DNA of 64,000 nucleotides. Source: Thermoproteota archaeon (GTDB lineage Archaea; Thermoproteota; Nitrososphaeria; Nitrososphaerales; Nitrosopumilaceae). This document shows positions 42,314-51,098 of the stretch, piece by piece. Every line of letters starts with the position of its first letter. The stretch's first letter is position 1. The translations under genes and the position numbers were made by a program. The stretch spans positions 454,490-518,489 of the forward strand of contig QQVN01000003.1 in NCBI GenBank assembly GCA_003352285.1, given 5' to 3'. The notes beneath the pieces are model-generated. The model searched no databases, had not been told where the DNA came from, and saw only the letters and a list, made by a program, of their open reading frames with translations.

Positions 42314-44872
42314 ATGAATCAAAAAATTCTAGTTCTGTTCTTTTCTGTTATACTAATCACATCATCATTTGGATTTTCTGAAGCGCAAATTCTTGTAACA
42401 AATTTAGATCATGCATCACTTGAGCTACGATTAGCACCTTCTCGTGTGATATCAGAAGAGAACCAGCATTTGGCAGGATATGTCAATCTAATTGATGCAA
42501 AGGGCACCATGATAAAACCATCAAATGATGTTAGAATATTTTTGGAATCAGACAACTCTGAGATTGCCAAAGTTCCAGAGTTTGTAACTATACGAGCAGA
42601 GCAAGGATATGCATCATTTTTCATTGAAACATTTGGAATCGAAGGCTCTTCTATAATCTCTGCAACGTTTAATGATCAAACCATATCAAAGAGGTTCTTT
42701 GTTGGAGAAAAGGTGCCGATACTTCCAGATACTCTTGATATCGTAATCAATCTACCATCAAATGAGATGCATGTATCTTCAGAAATGCCATTTTCTGTAT
42801 ATTTGATTGATGATGAAAAAAAGATAATCCAAGCACCATATGACATCACAATAGATTTTGAGTATGAAGATTCCTTGATTTCACTACAAGATTCCACCCT
42901 TACAATTAACAAGGGAAATTACTATTCCTGGAGCACCATACTAACAAAAGGAAATGTTGGTAATGCTTTCATTCGTGCTACACAGGATGATCTTAACATT
43001 CACAGTGCAAAGAATATTAGAATTTCATCCTCATTGCCTGCATCGCTAGATATTGACATCTTTCCAAAATTTGTACCAAAGGAAGTAGATAGGACAGTAG
43101 AGGTCATTGTCAGTCTTGTGGATGCTGATGGAAATCCAACTTTGGCAACTGAAGATATACCTCTAGAGTTTTTTTCTGATTATGATTATGTTGGAAGAAT
43201 CATAGATGATAAAATAAAGGAATCCCTCTCAACTGGAGTAATCAAAAAAGGTCAATTTAGCCATCATTTTCAAATTAAAATGAATCTGAATAGCTCTCCA
43301 GAAGAAATCACAATAGGTGCTAGCACAAAGGGATTAGGTATTGCTTCTGACATGTTCACAACGGCAAATGCAATGAACTTTGAGAATAAGCTAATTGCAG
43401 AAAACAAGACCATGATAGTATACACATTAGAAAAGATTCCTAGCGATTCTACAACGATTGCCGTGTACCAAATTGTAGTGGAAGAGGAGGAAGAGGAAAC
43501 AGAGGATGCATCAGAGGAAACAACTGAAGAAGATGAAGAACCAGTTACCATACCAGTAATATCTAATGAGCATTTTCAATCAAAAGGCAGTCTCCAAAAG
43601 ATTAACCTAATTTCTAGCGATGATCTATTACTGCACATCATAGATTCAGGAAAGATTGAATCTGGAAAATCATATGGCATTGCCACAATAAAATCAGGCA
43701 AGGAAAATGGATTAGTAACATTAGCGTCTACACTAAAGGGGGTAGGTTCTGGTACTGTTGATGCGCAAATAATCAATACATTACGACATGACAAGACAAA
43801 GATATTTTCTCCAACAGGTCCTAACATGATTCTCTTTGATAAGACAGGAAATTTTGATATCTTTGTGTTATCCTTGGACTCTAAAGGTCGTCCTACTATA
43901 GTTGAAGATGAAGCAAGATTTCTTTTATCTCCAGTAAATGAGATGGTGGAGATAAAACGAAACAAGACGTTTAGTCATGCCACATTACACAGTACTTCAT
44001 TTATCAAAGGAGAATCATCATTTACAATTAATGCAATTCCAATTGGGATATCAGCTGATTCTGATTTAGAGACATCATCAACATACAGTACAGAACCTTC
44101 AGCTAAAATCAAGATTAGCTTACCATATACCATACTGGATTCAAATGCAAAATCAGAATTTCCTGGCGTTATCCAGATAACTGATTTTAATGACAATCCA
44201 ATTCATGCACTAGAAGACATCAAGATTCAACTAATCGCAGAAGATTCTGATCTGCTAAACATTCCAAGAAATGTTCAGTTGCTCAAAGGTGAATCCCAGG
44301 CAATATTTCCAATAATGACAAATGGAATAGTTGGGGAAAGTAAGATTTCAGCTAATGCAAAGGGTGCTATATCTTCAGAATCCTCCTTTGAGACAAGATC
44401 ATTTCTAACAAAACTAGAGATATCAACTGGAGGAATAATAGAGCCTCTGCCAGTTAATCAGCCTGTAACCCTAGATGTTTACGTTGATGATGAGAACTTT
44501 GAGCCAGTAGGTGGGGCAATCATACAGATTTCTACGATAAATGGCGTTGCAACCCCTGCCAGTATTACAACAGATAACGGTGGAATTGCAAAGATTCGCT
44601 TTACTGCAAATGATCTTGATTCTTTCACATCATTAGAAATAATTGCAACAGCAGAAGGATACCTTGATGAATCTGAGACCTTTGAGTTTGAAGTAGATGT
44701 ACCCGAAGTCATTGTAGAAGAAGAGATGACGGTACTTGGCTTGCCTGAATGGGTAATCTATGTTGGTATAGCTGGCATATTGGTCATAGTTGGAATTATA
44801 GTGATGTTTCTTAAAAAACCAAAGCAGGTTCTCGAAGACGAAGATGAAATCTATGAAGAAGATGATATTTAG
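42314..44872 (+). CDS. large exported Ig-like repeat protein, membrane-anchored
   Basis: An 852-aa surface protein. Signal peptide MNQKILVLFFSVILITSSFG; then serial beta-sandwich domains with bacterial-Ig/invasin-like phrases (VNLIDAKGTMIKPSNDVRIF; VSLVDADGNPTLATEDIPLE; DFNDNPIHALEDIKIQLIAE; VYVDDENFEPVGGAIIQIST). Residues about 385-415 are an acidic Glu-rich linker. A C-terminal helix (WVIYVGIAGILVIVGIIVMF) plus KKPKQ and an acidic tail anchors it in the membrane. It directly follows the pilin gene and could be a stalk, adhesin or pilus-associated cell-wall protein. Confidence 0.8.
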   Translation: MNQKILVLFFSVILITSSFGFSEAQILVTNLDHASLELRLAPSRVISEENQHLAGYVNLIDAKGTMIKPSNDVRIFLESDNSEIAKVPEFVTIRAEQGYASFFIETFGIEGSSIISATFNDQTISKRFFVGEKVPILPDTLDIVINLPSNEMHVSSEMPFSVYLIDDEKKIIQAPYDITIDFEYEDSLISLQDSTLTINKGNYYSWSTILTKGNVGNAFIRATQDDLNIHSAKNIRISSSLPASLDIDIFPKFVPKEVDRTVEVIVSLVDADGNPTLATEDIPLEFFSDYDYVGRIIDDKIKESLSTGVIKKGQFSHHFQIKMNLNSSPEEITIGASTKGLGIASDMFTTANAMNFENKLIAENKTMIVYTLEKIPSDSTTIAVYQIVVEEEEEETEDASEETTEEDEEPVTIPVISNEHFQSKGSLQKINLISSDDLLLHIIDSGKIESGKSYGIATIKSGKENGLVTLASTLKGVGSGTVDAQIINTLRHDKTKIFSPTGPNMILFDKTGNFDIFVLSLDSKGRPTIVEDEARFLLSPVNEMVEIKRNKTFSHATLHSTSFIKGESSFTINAIPIGISADSDLETSSTYSTEPSAKIKISLPYTILDSNAKSEFPGVIQITDFNDNPIHALEDIKIQLIAEDSDLLNIPRNVQLLKGESQAIFPIMTNGIVGESKISANAKGAISSESSFETRSFLTKLEISTGGIIEPLPVNQPVTLDVYVDDENFEPVGGAIIQISTINGVATPASITTDNGGIAKIRFTANDLDSFTSLEIIATAEGYLDESETFEFEVDVPEVIVEEEMTVLGLPEWVIYVGIAGILVIVGIIVMFLKKPKQVLEDEDEIYEEDDI

Positions 44873-44876
44873 AATC

Positions 44877-44907
44877 GTGTTCAACTGTTCACTCAAATGA
44901 ACAGCAT
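44877..44907 (+). promoter_or_regulatory. conserved 31-bp dyad element, second copy
   Basis: Same flanks as the element at 41591 (GTGTTCAACTGTT ... CAGCAT). Its centre forms a clean 7-bp hairpin, CTGTTCA-CTCAAA-TGAACAG (44885-44904). TTTAAATT at 44913-44920 fits a TATA box about 25 nt before the ATG at 44942, implying a leaderless transcript with this element just upstream of BRE/TATA. It could alternatively act as a terminator for the 852-aa gene. Confidence 0.5.
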
Positions 44908-44941
44908 CGGATGTTTAAATTTCTGAAATTAATTTTCGATA

Positions 44942-46216
44942 ATGACTGCAAACAAGAAACTTCTATCGACGATAATATTGACATTCATACTAGCAGGTGG
45001 AATTATTTCCATAGCGCCAAATGCATATTCTACATACTATAATGATGACGATGAGGATGATGACCATGATGATGATCATCACGAGGAGACATGTGAATGC
45101 AAAAAGCCAAAGGTATTCTCTGTAATTTACAATGGCCCTGGAATTGAAAATGGAGCTGAAGGAACTGCTGATGAGCCAGTAACTGTTGAAATCTACAAGA
45201 AATTAGATGATGTTGGAAAAGAAGGCAAAAAGCTTGTATCATTTCCAAACATTGTAGATGGAGATTCTATTGTACTTGATGCAAACTCTTTTGGAAAAAA
45301 GAAGATAAACTCTAACACCGTTTATCATATCATACAAGGAGATGACACCATTGCAACAGTTTCATTTCATACATCATGCTCCCAACCATTATTCATTGGC
45401 GACATGCACACTGATGGTCCAGTAACCATAACAGTTGAATCTGGATTTGATCACAAAGGAAGACAATCAATATTTTTGCAAAATGATCCATTGTGTCAAG
45501 GCGATACACCTGTTGTGATACCTGCCAAAGTGACATTCTTTAATTCCATTACAACTGATAATGGAGTTGCATTACCTGATGAATCATCATTTGGTTATGG
45601 AATTACCGGCGTGACAAACCCTGTATTCTCTAGCACTCATGAAGTAACACCTGATACTCCAATTACAATATCAATGGTGGTACCTGATGGGTTTACGCGA
45701 GTAATGATTTCAGGTGATGGTTGTCCTAGTGCAGCTGATTTTGCGGCTACAAATTCTGTTAGTATGACATTTGATCAAGGAGAAGAACTAGTCTGTACTG
45801 TTTATCATGATGATAATGGGGATGGTGCATCAGGAGGGTCTGGAGTGATATTTCACTTTGCTAACCAACAGTTTAGTCTTAACGGTGGAGTCCAGCAAAC
45901 TGGAACAGGTAACATCTGTGGTGATGTCACTGCAGGGCCATGTATTACAATAGATGGTCAAAACGTTATCGTTGTGCCTGATTTGAGTGGAACTGGGCAG
46001 GAATTAACGGATACTACAATTGTAATATTCACTATAATTCCAATTGGTGCTCATGTCAACCCAATGGTGGAACCCCCTCAGGCAATCTGTACATTTGATG
46101 GGCTAGGTGAGCCATTTGATAATGGTGCCTTACTTGGATTTCGATTGAATTGTCAAGCAGGACTCGATGGAAATACTTCATTTAATGTAAACTATGCATT
46201 AATCGAGACCGCATAA
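44942..46216 (+). CDS. exported protein with Asp/His-rich N-terminus
   Basis: A 424-aa secreted protein. Signal peptide MTANKKLLSTIILTFILAGG ending near APNAYS; then an acidic metal-binding-like run (YYNDDDEDDDHDDDHHEETC) followed by CECKKPK. The rest is beta-rich with scattered cysteines (GDMHTDGPVTITVESGFDHK; VTFFNSITTDNGVALPDESS). No C-terminal anchor is seen. The Asp/His cluster could hold divalent cations such as Ca, Cu or Zn at the cell surface; that is inference. Its promoter carries the dyad shared with the pilin gene. Confidence 0.72.
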   Translation: MTANKKLLSTIILTFILAGGIISIAPNAYSTYYNDDDEDDDHDDDHHEETCECKKPKVFSVIYNGPGIENGAEGTADEPVTVEIYKKLDDVGKEGKKLVSFPNIVDGDSIVLDANSFGKKKINSNTVYHIIQGDDTIATVSFHTSCSQPLFIGDMHTDGPVTITVESGFDHKGRQSIFLQNDPLCQGDTPVVIPAKVTFFNSITTDNGVALPDESSFGYGITGVTNPVFSSTHEVTPDTPITISMVVPDGFTRVMISGDGCPSAADFAATNSVSMTFDQGEELVCTVYHDDNGDGASGGSGVIFHFANQQFSLNGGVQQTGTGNICGDVTAGPCITIDGQNVIVVPDLSGTGQELTDTTIVIFTIIPIGAHVNPMVEPPQAICTFDGLGEPFDNGALLGFRLNCQAGLDGNTSFNVNYALIETA

Positions 46217-46220
46217 CCTC

Positions 46221-46232
46221 TTTTCTTTTTTT
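46221..46232 (+). terminator. poly-T terminator
   Basis: TTTTCTTTTTTT a few nt after the stop of the 424-aa gene, an archaeal-type oligo-T termination signal before rlmN. Confidence 0.5.
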
Positions 46233-46286
46233 GTATCTGATATAATCCAGTTAGGAATTTTAAGGTGGATTTGCCAATTTTACAAG

Positions 46287-47363
46287 ATGACTGATCTGTA
46301 TAGGTTGTATCCTGAAGAGATGGAGGAAATGGTAAAGAAGCTAGGATATGAGCGATTTCGAGCAGACCAAATTTTACATTATATCTACAAGGAATTTCCT
46401 GTGGATATCAATGATATGTTGCAGCTCCCAGCTGCAATGCGTGAGAAGTTAATCTCAGAGGGGTATAGTATAGGCTCTGCAAAACAGACTCACATGATTC
46501 AAAGTGATAATGAAGATACTGTAAAGTTGTTGTTGGAGCTGGATGATAAGAAATCAGTAGAGACGGTTCTGATGCGTTATAGGCCATTGAAGCTAAACAC
46601 AAAGACACGACATACAGTTTGTGTATCTACTCAAGTTGGGTGTGCAATGGGTTGTACATTTTGTGCAACAGGACAGATGGGCTTTGAGCGAAACATGAAA
46701 GCAGAAGAGATTGTTACACAAGTTATTCACTTTGCTAATTTACTAAAAGAGAGAGGTGAGCATGTGACTAATCTTGTATTTATGGGAATGGGGGAACCAC
46801 TTGCAAACTATGATGAGATGATTCGCGCAATTAGATTGTTGACAAATCCACGAGCATTTGGTTTGGGTCAGCGACACATTACAGTATCTACAATTGGTTT
46901 GGTATCGGGTATCTCAAGACTAGCTGGGGAAGATCTTCAAATTGGTCTTGCTGTTTCATTACATGCACCAAATGATACTCTACGAAGAAAATTGGTTCCA
47001 ACTGCTTCTCCTAATTCTGTTAGTGAAATAATAGAATCAGGTAGGGAATATTTCAAGAGAACAGGTAGACGTGTGACCTTTGAGTATGCATTAATCGAAG
47101 GAGTAAATGACACACCAGAGATTGCAAATGAATTAGCAGAATTACTTGATGGAAACGGCTCTCACATCAATCTTATTCCGTTAAATCCTACTGCGGGAAA
47201 TTTCTCTCGCCCTGCAAAGAAAAGAATTCTAGAGTTTGAGCGGGTTCTGTATCGACATAACATTAACTGTACTGTGCGAGTTGAGAAAGGAGTAGAGATT
47301 GCAGCTGCCTGTGGTCAACTTCGAACCGATGTCTTGAATGAAAAAGCTGCCAAATTACCCTGA
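46287..47363 (+). CDS. rlmN: dual-specificity rRNA/tRNA adenine-C2 methyltransferase (RlmN/Cfr family)
   Basis: A 358-aa radical SAM enzyme. The cluster cysteines are C119, C123 and C126 in GCAMGCTFCATG; the catalytic C-terminal cysteine is C342 in AAACGQLRTD. LVFMGMGEPLANYDEM and VSLHAPNDTLRRKLVP are family hallmarks. The bacterial family methylates C2 of A2503 in 23S rRNA and A37 of some tRNAs. The family is mainly bacterial, so its presence in an archaeon suggests ancient transfer. It is monocistronic. Confidence 0.88.
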   Translation: MTDLYRLYPEEMEEMVKKLGYERFRADQILHYIYKEFPVDINDMLQLPAAMREKLISEGYSIGSAKQTHMIQSDNEDTVKLLLELDDKKSVETVLMRYRPLKLNTKTRHTVCVSTQVGCAMGCTFCATGQMGFERNMKAEEIVTQVIHFANLLKERGEHVTNLVFMGMGEPLANYDEMIRAIRLLTNPRAFGLGQRHITVSTIGLVSGISRLAGEDLQIGLAVSLHAPNDTLRRKLVPTASPNSVSEIIESGREYFKRTGRRVTFEYALIEGVNDTPEIANELAELLDGNGSHINLIPLNPTAGNFSRPAKKRILEFERVLYRHNINCTVRVEKGVEIAAACGQLRTDVLNEKAAKLP

Positions 47364-47418
47364 TTCCAGGCATGAAACTATGCCAAACTATGCCATTTTT
47401 TGTATATCTTGTCAATTT

Positions 47419-47437
47419 TTAGCTGACCTGCAGCTAA
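47419..47437. promoter_or_regulatory. 7-bp inverted repeat
   Basis: TTAGCTG-ACCTG-CAGCTAA lies about 55 nt after the rlmN stop and about 55 nt before the HTH gene at 47493. The position suits an operator of the HTH gene. A tandem AACTATGCCA repeat and a T run lie just upstream, probably the rlmN terminator region. Confidence 0.35.
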
Positions 47438-47492
47438 CTTGAAACCAATAATAGATCACAAATTTTTGAGAAACGTAACGTAATCTAGTGAA

Positions 47493-48092
47493 ATGTCAGA
47501 ATTAGATATTCCAGATGAGTTCATTGAAGAAAATAAAAACAATTTGAAGTTTGCAATTTCAAAAATTAAAAGATCTGGACCGTATCCTAAAAATCAAAAA
47601 CAAAAAAGACGAATGGAAGTTCATCGATTACATTTTGACTACGGTTATTCTGCAAGAAAAATAGCAGAAATGATGAAAGTGAATCGAAACACCATAAATG
47701 GAGATATTTCTTTTTGGTATTCAAAGTTAGTAACACATTACAATCTCTTTGATCCAGAAGCTAGTATCATTCTTAAGATTGCAAGATTTGAGGAGCAAAG
47801 GATCAGATTAAGGGAACAATTAGACAAAGTCACTGAATTTAATAAAAAAATTTGTTTAGAAAAAATGATATTTGACATTGATTACAAAATTCTTCAAACT
47901 CATCAAAGATTAACAGAATCTACATTAAGAATTCAAAATAACGACTTAGAAACACTAAACTATGCTATGGAGCGAAAAAAACTCCCTGAAAGATACACTT
48001 CTATGTTAGATGCCATTTCAGTTTCAAAAAAAGCACAAGAAAAAATAGATAAAATAATTACTGAAGATAGAAAAAAACTTAAAATTTTGTAA
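47493..48092 (+). CDS. helix-turn-helix protein with coiled-coil tail
   Basis: A 199-aa protein. A resolvase/sigma-like helix-turn-helix is visible at residues 50-80 (LHFDYGYSARKIAEMMKVNR, NTINGDISFWYSKL). The N-terminus is basic (KRSGPYPKNQKQKRRMEVHR). The remainder is helical and charged, probably a dimerising coiled coil. It could be a DNA-binding regulator or a terminase-small-subunit-like protein; no phage genes adjoin, which favours the former. The inverted repeat at 47419 may be its site. Confidence 0.65.
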   Translation: MSELDIPDEFIEENKNNLKFAISKIKRSGPYPKNQKQKRRMEVHRLHFDYGYSARKIAEMMKVNRNTINGDISFWYSKLVTHYNLFDPEASIILKIARFEEQRIRLREQLDKVTEFNKKICLEKMIFDIDYKILQTHQRLTESTLRIQNNDLETLNYAMERKKLPERYTSMLDAISVSKKAQEKIDKIITEDRKKLKIL

Positions 48093-48155
48093 AATTATTC
48101 AGAAATTTTCTTTTAAAGATTTTCTAATTAATTTACAAGTTTTCCAGAAAAGTCA

Positions 48156-48962
48156 CTAATCAAAGACAGATTTTTGTTTCTTATCGCGAAACTCTAGTTT
48201 TTCCAAACCAAGCATCATCCTAAGCGTATTTGCAGATTCTGGTGCAAAGCCTTCTAGGTGGTTATTTGAAAATGCCCAAAAGTATTTCACTTTTTCATTT
48301 TGCTCTAAATTTGATAATCTGTCTGCCCATTTTTGAATGATATCTGTCTTGTCTCTTACCTTGTGATCATAGACATCCTCTGGAAGGTTTCTGTCACCAA
48401 TTAATCTTGCATAGACAAAGTCAGTAGTTATTGGTGCAGGATTTTCTATCATTGGAACTTCATTCCACACTAGGGAATAATCATTCTCTGACAAAAATTC
48501 TAGTGCTACTTTTGAAAACCAGCTATCATGTCGTCCTTCTATTGCATATCTGCAGTAATGTGGTAGGTGTTTTCCCAAAGTTTCTAGTCTTTCTTTTGCA
48601 CATTCAAATGTCAATGAAGGTGGAAGTTGTAATACCAGAACTCGTATCTTTTTTTTCAGTGGTTCTAATCCAGAAAAGAATGCAGTTAGTGTATCCTTTG
48701 ATGGATCATAGTCTAGCTTGTTATCATGGGTAATCCTTCCAGGAAATTTTAGTGAGAACTCAAAATTATCAGGAGTATCTTCGTTCCATTTTGCTGCCAT
48801 ACTTTTTGGTATTGTATGATAAAAGCTAGAGTTTACCTCGGTCACATCAAAGATTGATGAATAGTGTTTCAGCCAGTCCTTTTGTTTTATTGTCTTTGGA
48901 TAAAACGTACCAGTCCATTCCTTGTAACCCCATCCAGTACAGCCTATTCTTTTTTCAAGCAT
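48156..48962 (-). CDS. DUF72 (YecE-like) TIM-barrel protein
   Basis: A 268-aa protein of the DUF72 family: N-terminal RIGCTGWGYKEWTGTFYPKT and FDVTEVNSSFYHTIPKSMAA, then VLQLPPSLTFECAKERLETL and YFWAFSNNHLEGFAPESANT. The fold is a TIM barrel related to xylose-isomerase-like proteins. Biochemical function is unknown for the family. Length is normal. Confidence 0.88.
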   Translation of the reverse strand: MLEKRIGCTGWGYKEWTGTFYPKTIKQKDWLKHYSSIFDVTEVNSSFYHTIPKSMAAKWNEDTPDNFEFSLKFPGRITHDNKLDYDPSKDTLTAFFSGLEPLKKKIRVLVLQLPPSLTFECAKERLETLGKHLPHYCRYAIEGRHDSWFSKVALEFLSENDYSLVWNEVPMIENPAPITTDFVYARLIGDRNLPEDVYDHKVRDKTDIIQKWADRLSNLEQNEKVKYFWAFSNNHLEGFAPESANTLRMMLGLEKLEFRDKKQKSVFD

Positions 48963-48983
48963 TTATTTTTCTTGTTTTCACTC

Positions 48984-49160
48984 TTAATTCAAAATTTGTA
49001 TTCGAACTACTAGATTATCATCTGAGATCATCATGGCATGATTTGTACAGAATCTCCACAGTGCCTTGCACACTGGTTTTTTGGCAGACGCATCTTCAAA
49101 GAAGTACACCATTGCCTGCCGATTTGATTCAGTATCACATCCTTGTACAGTACAAAGCAT
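48984..49160 (-). CDS. 58-aa Cys-containing micro-protein
   Basis: Sequence begins MLCTVQGCDTESNRQAMVYF, then FEDASAKKPVCKALWRFCTN and HAMMISDDNLVVRIQILN. C3-x4-C8 and C31-x6-C38 with H41 could make a zinc site. ATG start; it ends 21 nt before the DUF72 gene on the same strand, so probably co-transcribed. The region 49161-49321 upstream shows no gene. Function unknown. Confidence 0.6.
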   Translation of the reverse strand: MLCTVQGCDTESNRQAMVYFFEDASAKKPVCKALWRFCTNHAMMISDDNLVVRIQILN

Positions 49161-49321
49161 TACTGGATTGGGAGATTTTTGATTAAAACTAGCAGGTCAT
49201 CATACAATCCAGTCTGATTTACCATTAACCAAAACTCAATGATTCATCAATTGATCAAGATTTAGGATTATTTGCCATATCAAATAGCACCTTGAGGAAA
49301 ATCATTCTTAAAATAAAGACC

Positions 49322-49480
49322 ATGGATTATCTTGACTTTCTTAGAGCAAGTAACGAGTCTGGAAAACTTACCGTAGAAGATATGTTGTATGATTTAATCC
49401 AGTATTATGTCATTGTGGAGAGAAACAAAAGCAAACTGTTTAGGATAAAGCAAAAGAAGATGACTCATTTTGATGATTGA
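49322..49480 (+). CDS. small hypothetical helical protein
   Basis: 52 aa from the ATG at 49322 (MDYLDFLRASNESGKLTVED, MLYDLIQYYVIVERNKSKLF). The in-frame TTG at 49292 adds only a basic stretch and is less likely. Helical, with charged termini. It converges with the zinc-finger micro-gene at 49493. Unrecognised. Confidence 0.45.
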   Translation: MDYLDFLRASNESGKLTVEDMLYDLIQYYVIVERNKSKLFRIKQKKMTHFDD

Positions 49481-49492
49481 AAATTTTATTCG

Positions 49493-49621
49493 TCATGACC
49501 ACGCATCCAGACCTCTTGGTTCTGACTCCTTTACCCCCCATTTGTGCACGATTTGTAGGTGAACTTCCAGTCTTCTGGGAGTTTCAAAGACTTCACCGCA
49601 TTTTAAACATCGATAAATCAT
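49493..49621 (-). CDS. 42-aa C2H2 zinc-finger micro-protein
   Basis: Sequence begins MIYRCLKCGEVFETPRRLEV and continues HLQIVHKWGVKESEPRGLDA, ending WS. C5-x2-C8-x12-H21-x4-H26 is a classical C2H2 finger with the hydrophobic core F and L in place. It resembles the finger micro-gene at 23829 and the finger fused to the flavoprotein at 38269. Possible DNA-, RNA- or protein-binding adaptor. Confidence 0.68.
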   Translation of the reverse strand: MIYRCLKCGEVFETPRRLEVHLQIVHKWGVKESEPRGLDAWS

Positions 49622-49680
49622 GTTTCCAGTAGGATTTTTGAGTAATAACGAATTGGTTATTGTGAAATATGATAATTAAA

Positions 49681-51015
49681 TTATGAAACCCTTAGAATTC
49701 CAGTTTGAATCAAATGTTGAACTCCATTTACAAAATCTGAATCTGTTATGATGCCATCTGCCCACCAACCGGCATTTGTCTTAATCCAGGAAGGAATTTG
49801 GTCATTTTGTGATATTCCTTGAGTAGTTTTAGGTATGGAAATGATGTCATGTTTTATCAAATACTGAATTCCTGAAACAAAATCATCATTGCTTATTTTA
49901 TTTTCTGCCCACCACTTTGCATTATTTCTAATCCAGTCTGGAATAGAATAATCTTCAGTTAGAATCTCTTTTTGTATTTCTTTGGTGATAACAAATGGAA
50001 TTACATCAGAGCTGTATCCCATGTATCTTCCTTGAATTGTATATGCACCTGGTTTGATATTATCATCAATTCTAATTTGCAAAGAAAACATTCTTCCATC
50101 AGTAATATATGCCTTGTATTCTTTTTTGGCGCCATCAGGACTTGTAATATCTAGTAAAACATTTTGTCCTCTTGCAAACTGTTCTTTTGTTACCATTCCA
50201 TTAAATGTAATAATATCAGAATCTTTGTTTGATACATCAAAGGAATCAAATGGATTTACTTTCAGAATTCCCTCTGATTCATGTAGGAATCCATATGGAC
50301 CGTATAGATCATGCATCATGCGAATATCTGCAGGCCTAATCTGTAGTAGGGTGGTTGCTTCATCAAAGTTTGGAATCATTATTGATGGTACTAACGCACC
50401 ACTGAGAATCCAGTTTGACATATCTGCAGTTGTGTCAGTGTAGTGACCTAATCCAAATGCATGACCTAATTCATGTCGAATAATATTTCCAATTACAGTT
50501 GGACTGCGTAGTTGATCAAGATAGCATCTGTTGTAGTATATGTAAAAGTCATCTGTACTGGTACATATTCCGACTCTATTTACAAAAATAACAACCATTG
50601 ACTGTCTTGATTCATCCTCATACAATGCATATCCTGCAGTGCCATCTGGTAGGTCTCCTTCTGTTGGATATGGTTGGAACAGTACGTAAATGTCACAGAT
50701 TGGATTTTGTTTGTTAGAATCTGATTCTCCTTCTTGGTATGATAGTTCTCTGTAGGTCATGTCCCAGTATTTGGCAGTCTTTTTGTTTGATTCTTGGAGT
50801 TTTGTCTCCCATTCAGTTACAACATTTCTTGCCTGAGTTAAGAGGGATTTTTTATCAGTTTCAGATACAAAATCAGGCTCGATTGCACAAATTGTTGGAT
50901 TTTGCCAAATTCGCTGCCCCTTTAGAGCATAATTTGGTTCTGCATAGGCTTGAATTGGGATTAAAAGTATTATTCCAAATGATACCATAGTTAATAAAAT
51001 TCCAAATCTTGGCAT
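49681..51015 (-). CDS. secreted matrixin-like metalloprotease with WW-type repeats
   Basis: A 444-aa exported protein. Signal peptide MPRFGILLTMVSFGIILLIP ending at AYA. The zinc site is H181-ELGHAFGLG-H191, a perfect HExxHxxGxxH metzincin motif, followed by a Met-turn candidate (PSIMIPNF). A beta domain lies at about 250-350. Two C-terminal repeats follow: IPDWIRNNAKWWAENKISND and IPSWIKTNAGWWADGIITDS, each ending in a DFV-x-G-[IV]-Q-[YH]-LI helix. I recall this WW-containing repeat as common in thaumarchaeal secreted proteins; it may bind the S-layer. Confidence 0.82.
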   Translation of the reverse strand: MPRFGILLTMVSFGIILLIPIQAYAEPNYALKGQRIWQNPTICAIEPDFVSETDKKSLLTQARNVVTEWETKLQESNKKTAKYWDMTYRELSYQEGESDSNKQNPICDIYVLFQPYPTEGDLPDGTAGYALYEDESRQSMVVIFVNRVGICTSTDDFYIYYNRCYLDQLRSPTVIGNIIRHELGHAFGLGHYTDTTADMSNWILSGALVPSIMIPNFDEATTLLQIRPADIRMMHDLYGPYGFLHESEGILKVNPFDSFDVSNKDSDIITFNGMVTKEQFARGQNVLLDITSPDGAKKEYKAYITDGRMFSLQIRIDDNIKPGAYTIQGRYMGYSSDVIPFVITKEIQKEILTEDYSIPDWIRNNAKWWAENKISNDDFVSGIQYLIKHDIISIPKTTQGISQNDQIPSWIKTNAGWWADGIITDSDFVNGVQHLIQTGILRVS

Positions 51016-51098
51016 ATATTAGAAAATTATATGAATTAGATAAATTGATCTCAACATATCAATCAGAATTTAAACTAGTATGAACATACTAAAATAAT

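Noticed and set aside
43270-43551. Ser-rich antisense frame within the 852-aa gene
   Set aside because: It is the complement of the Glu-rich linker; low complexity and no start signals.
45030-45248. His-rich antisense frame in the 424-aa gene
   Set aside because: It mirrors the GAT/GAC codons of the Asp/His run on the coding strand.
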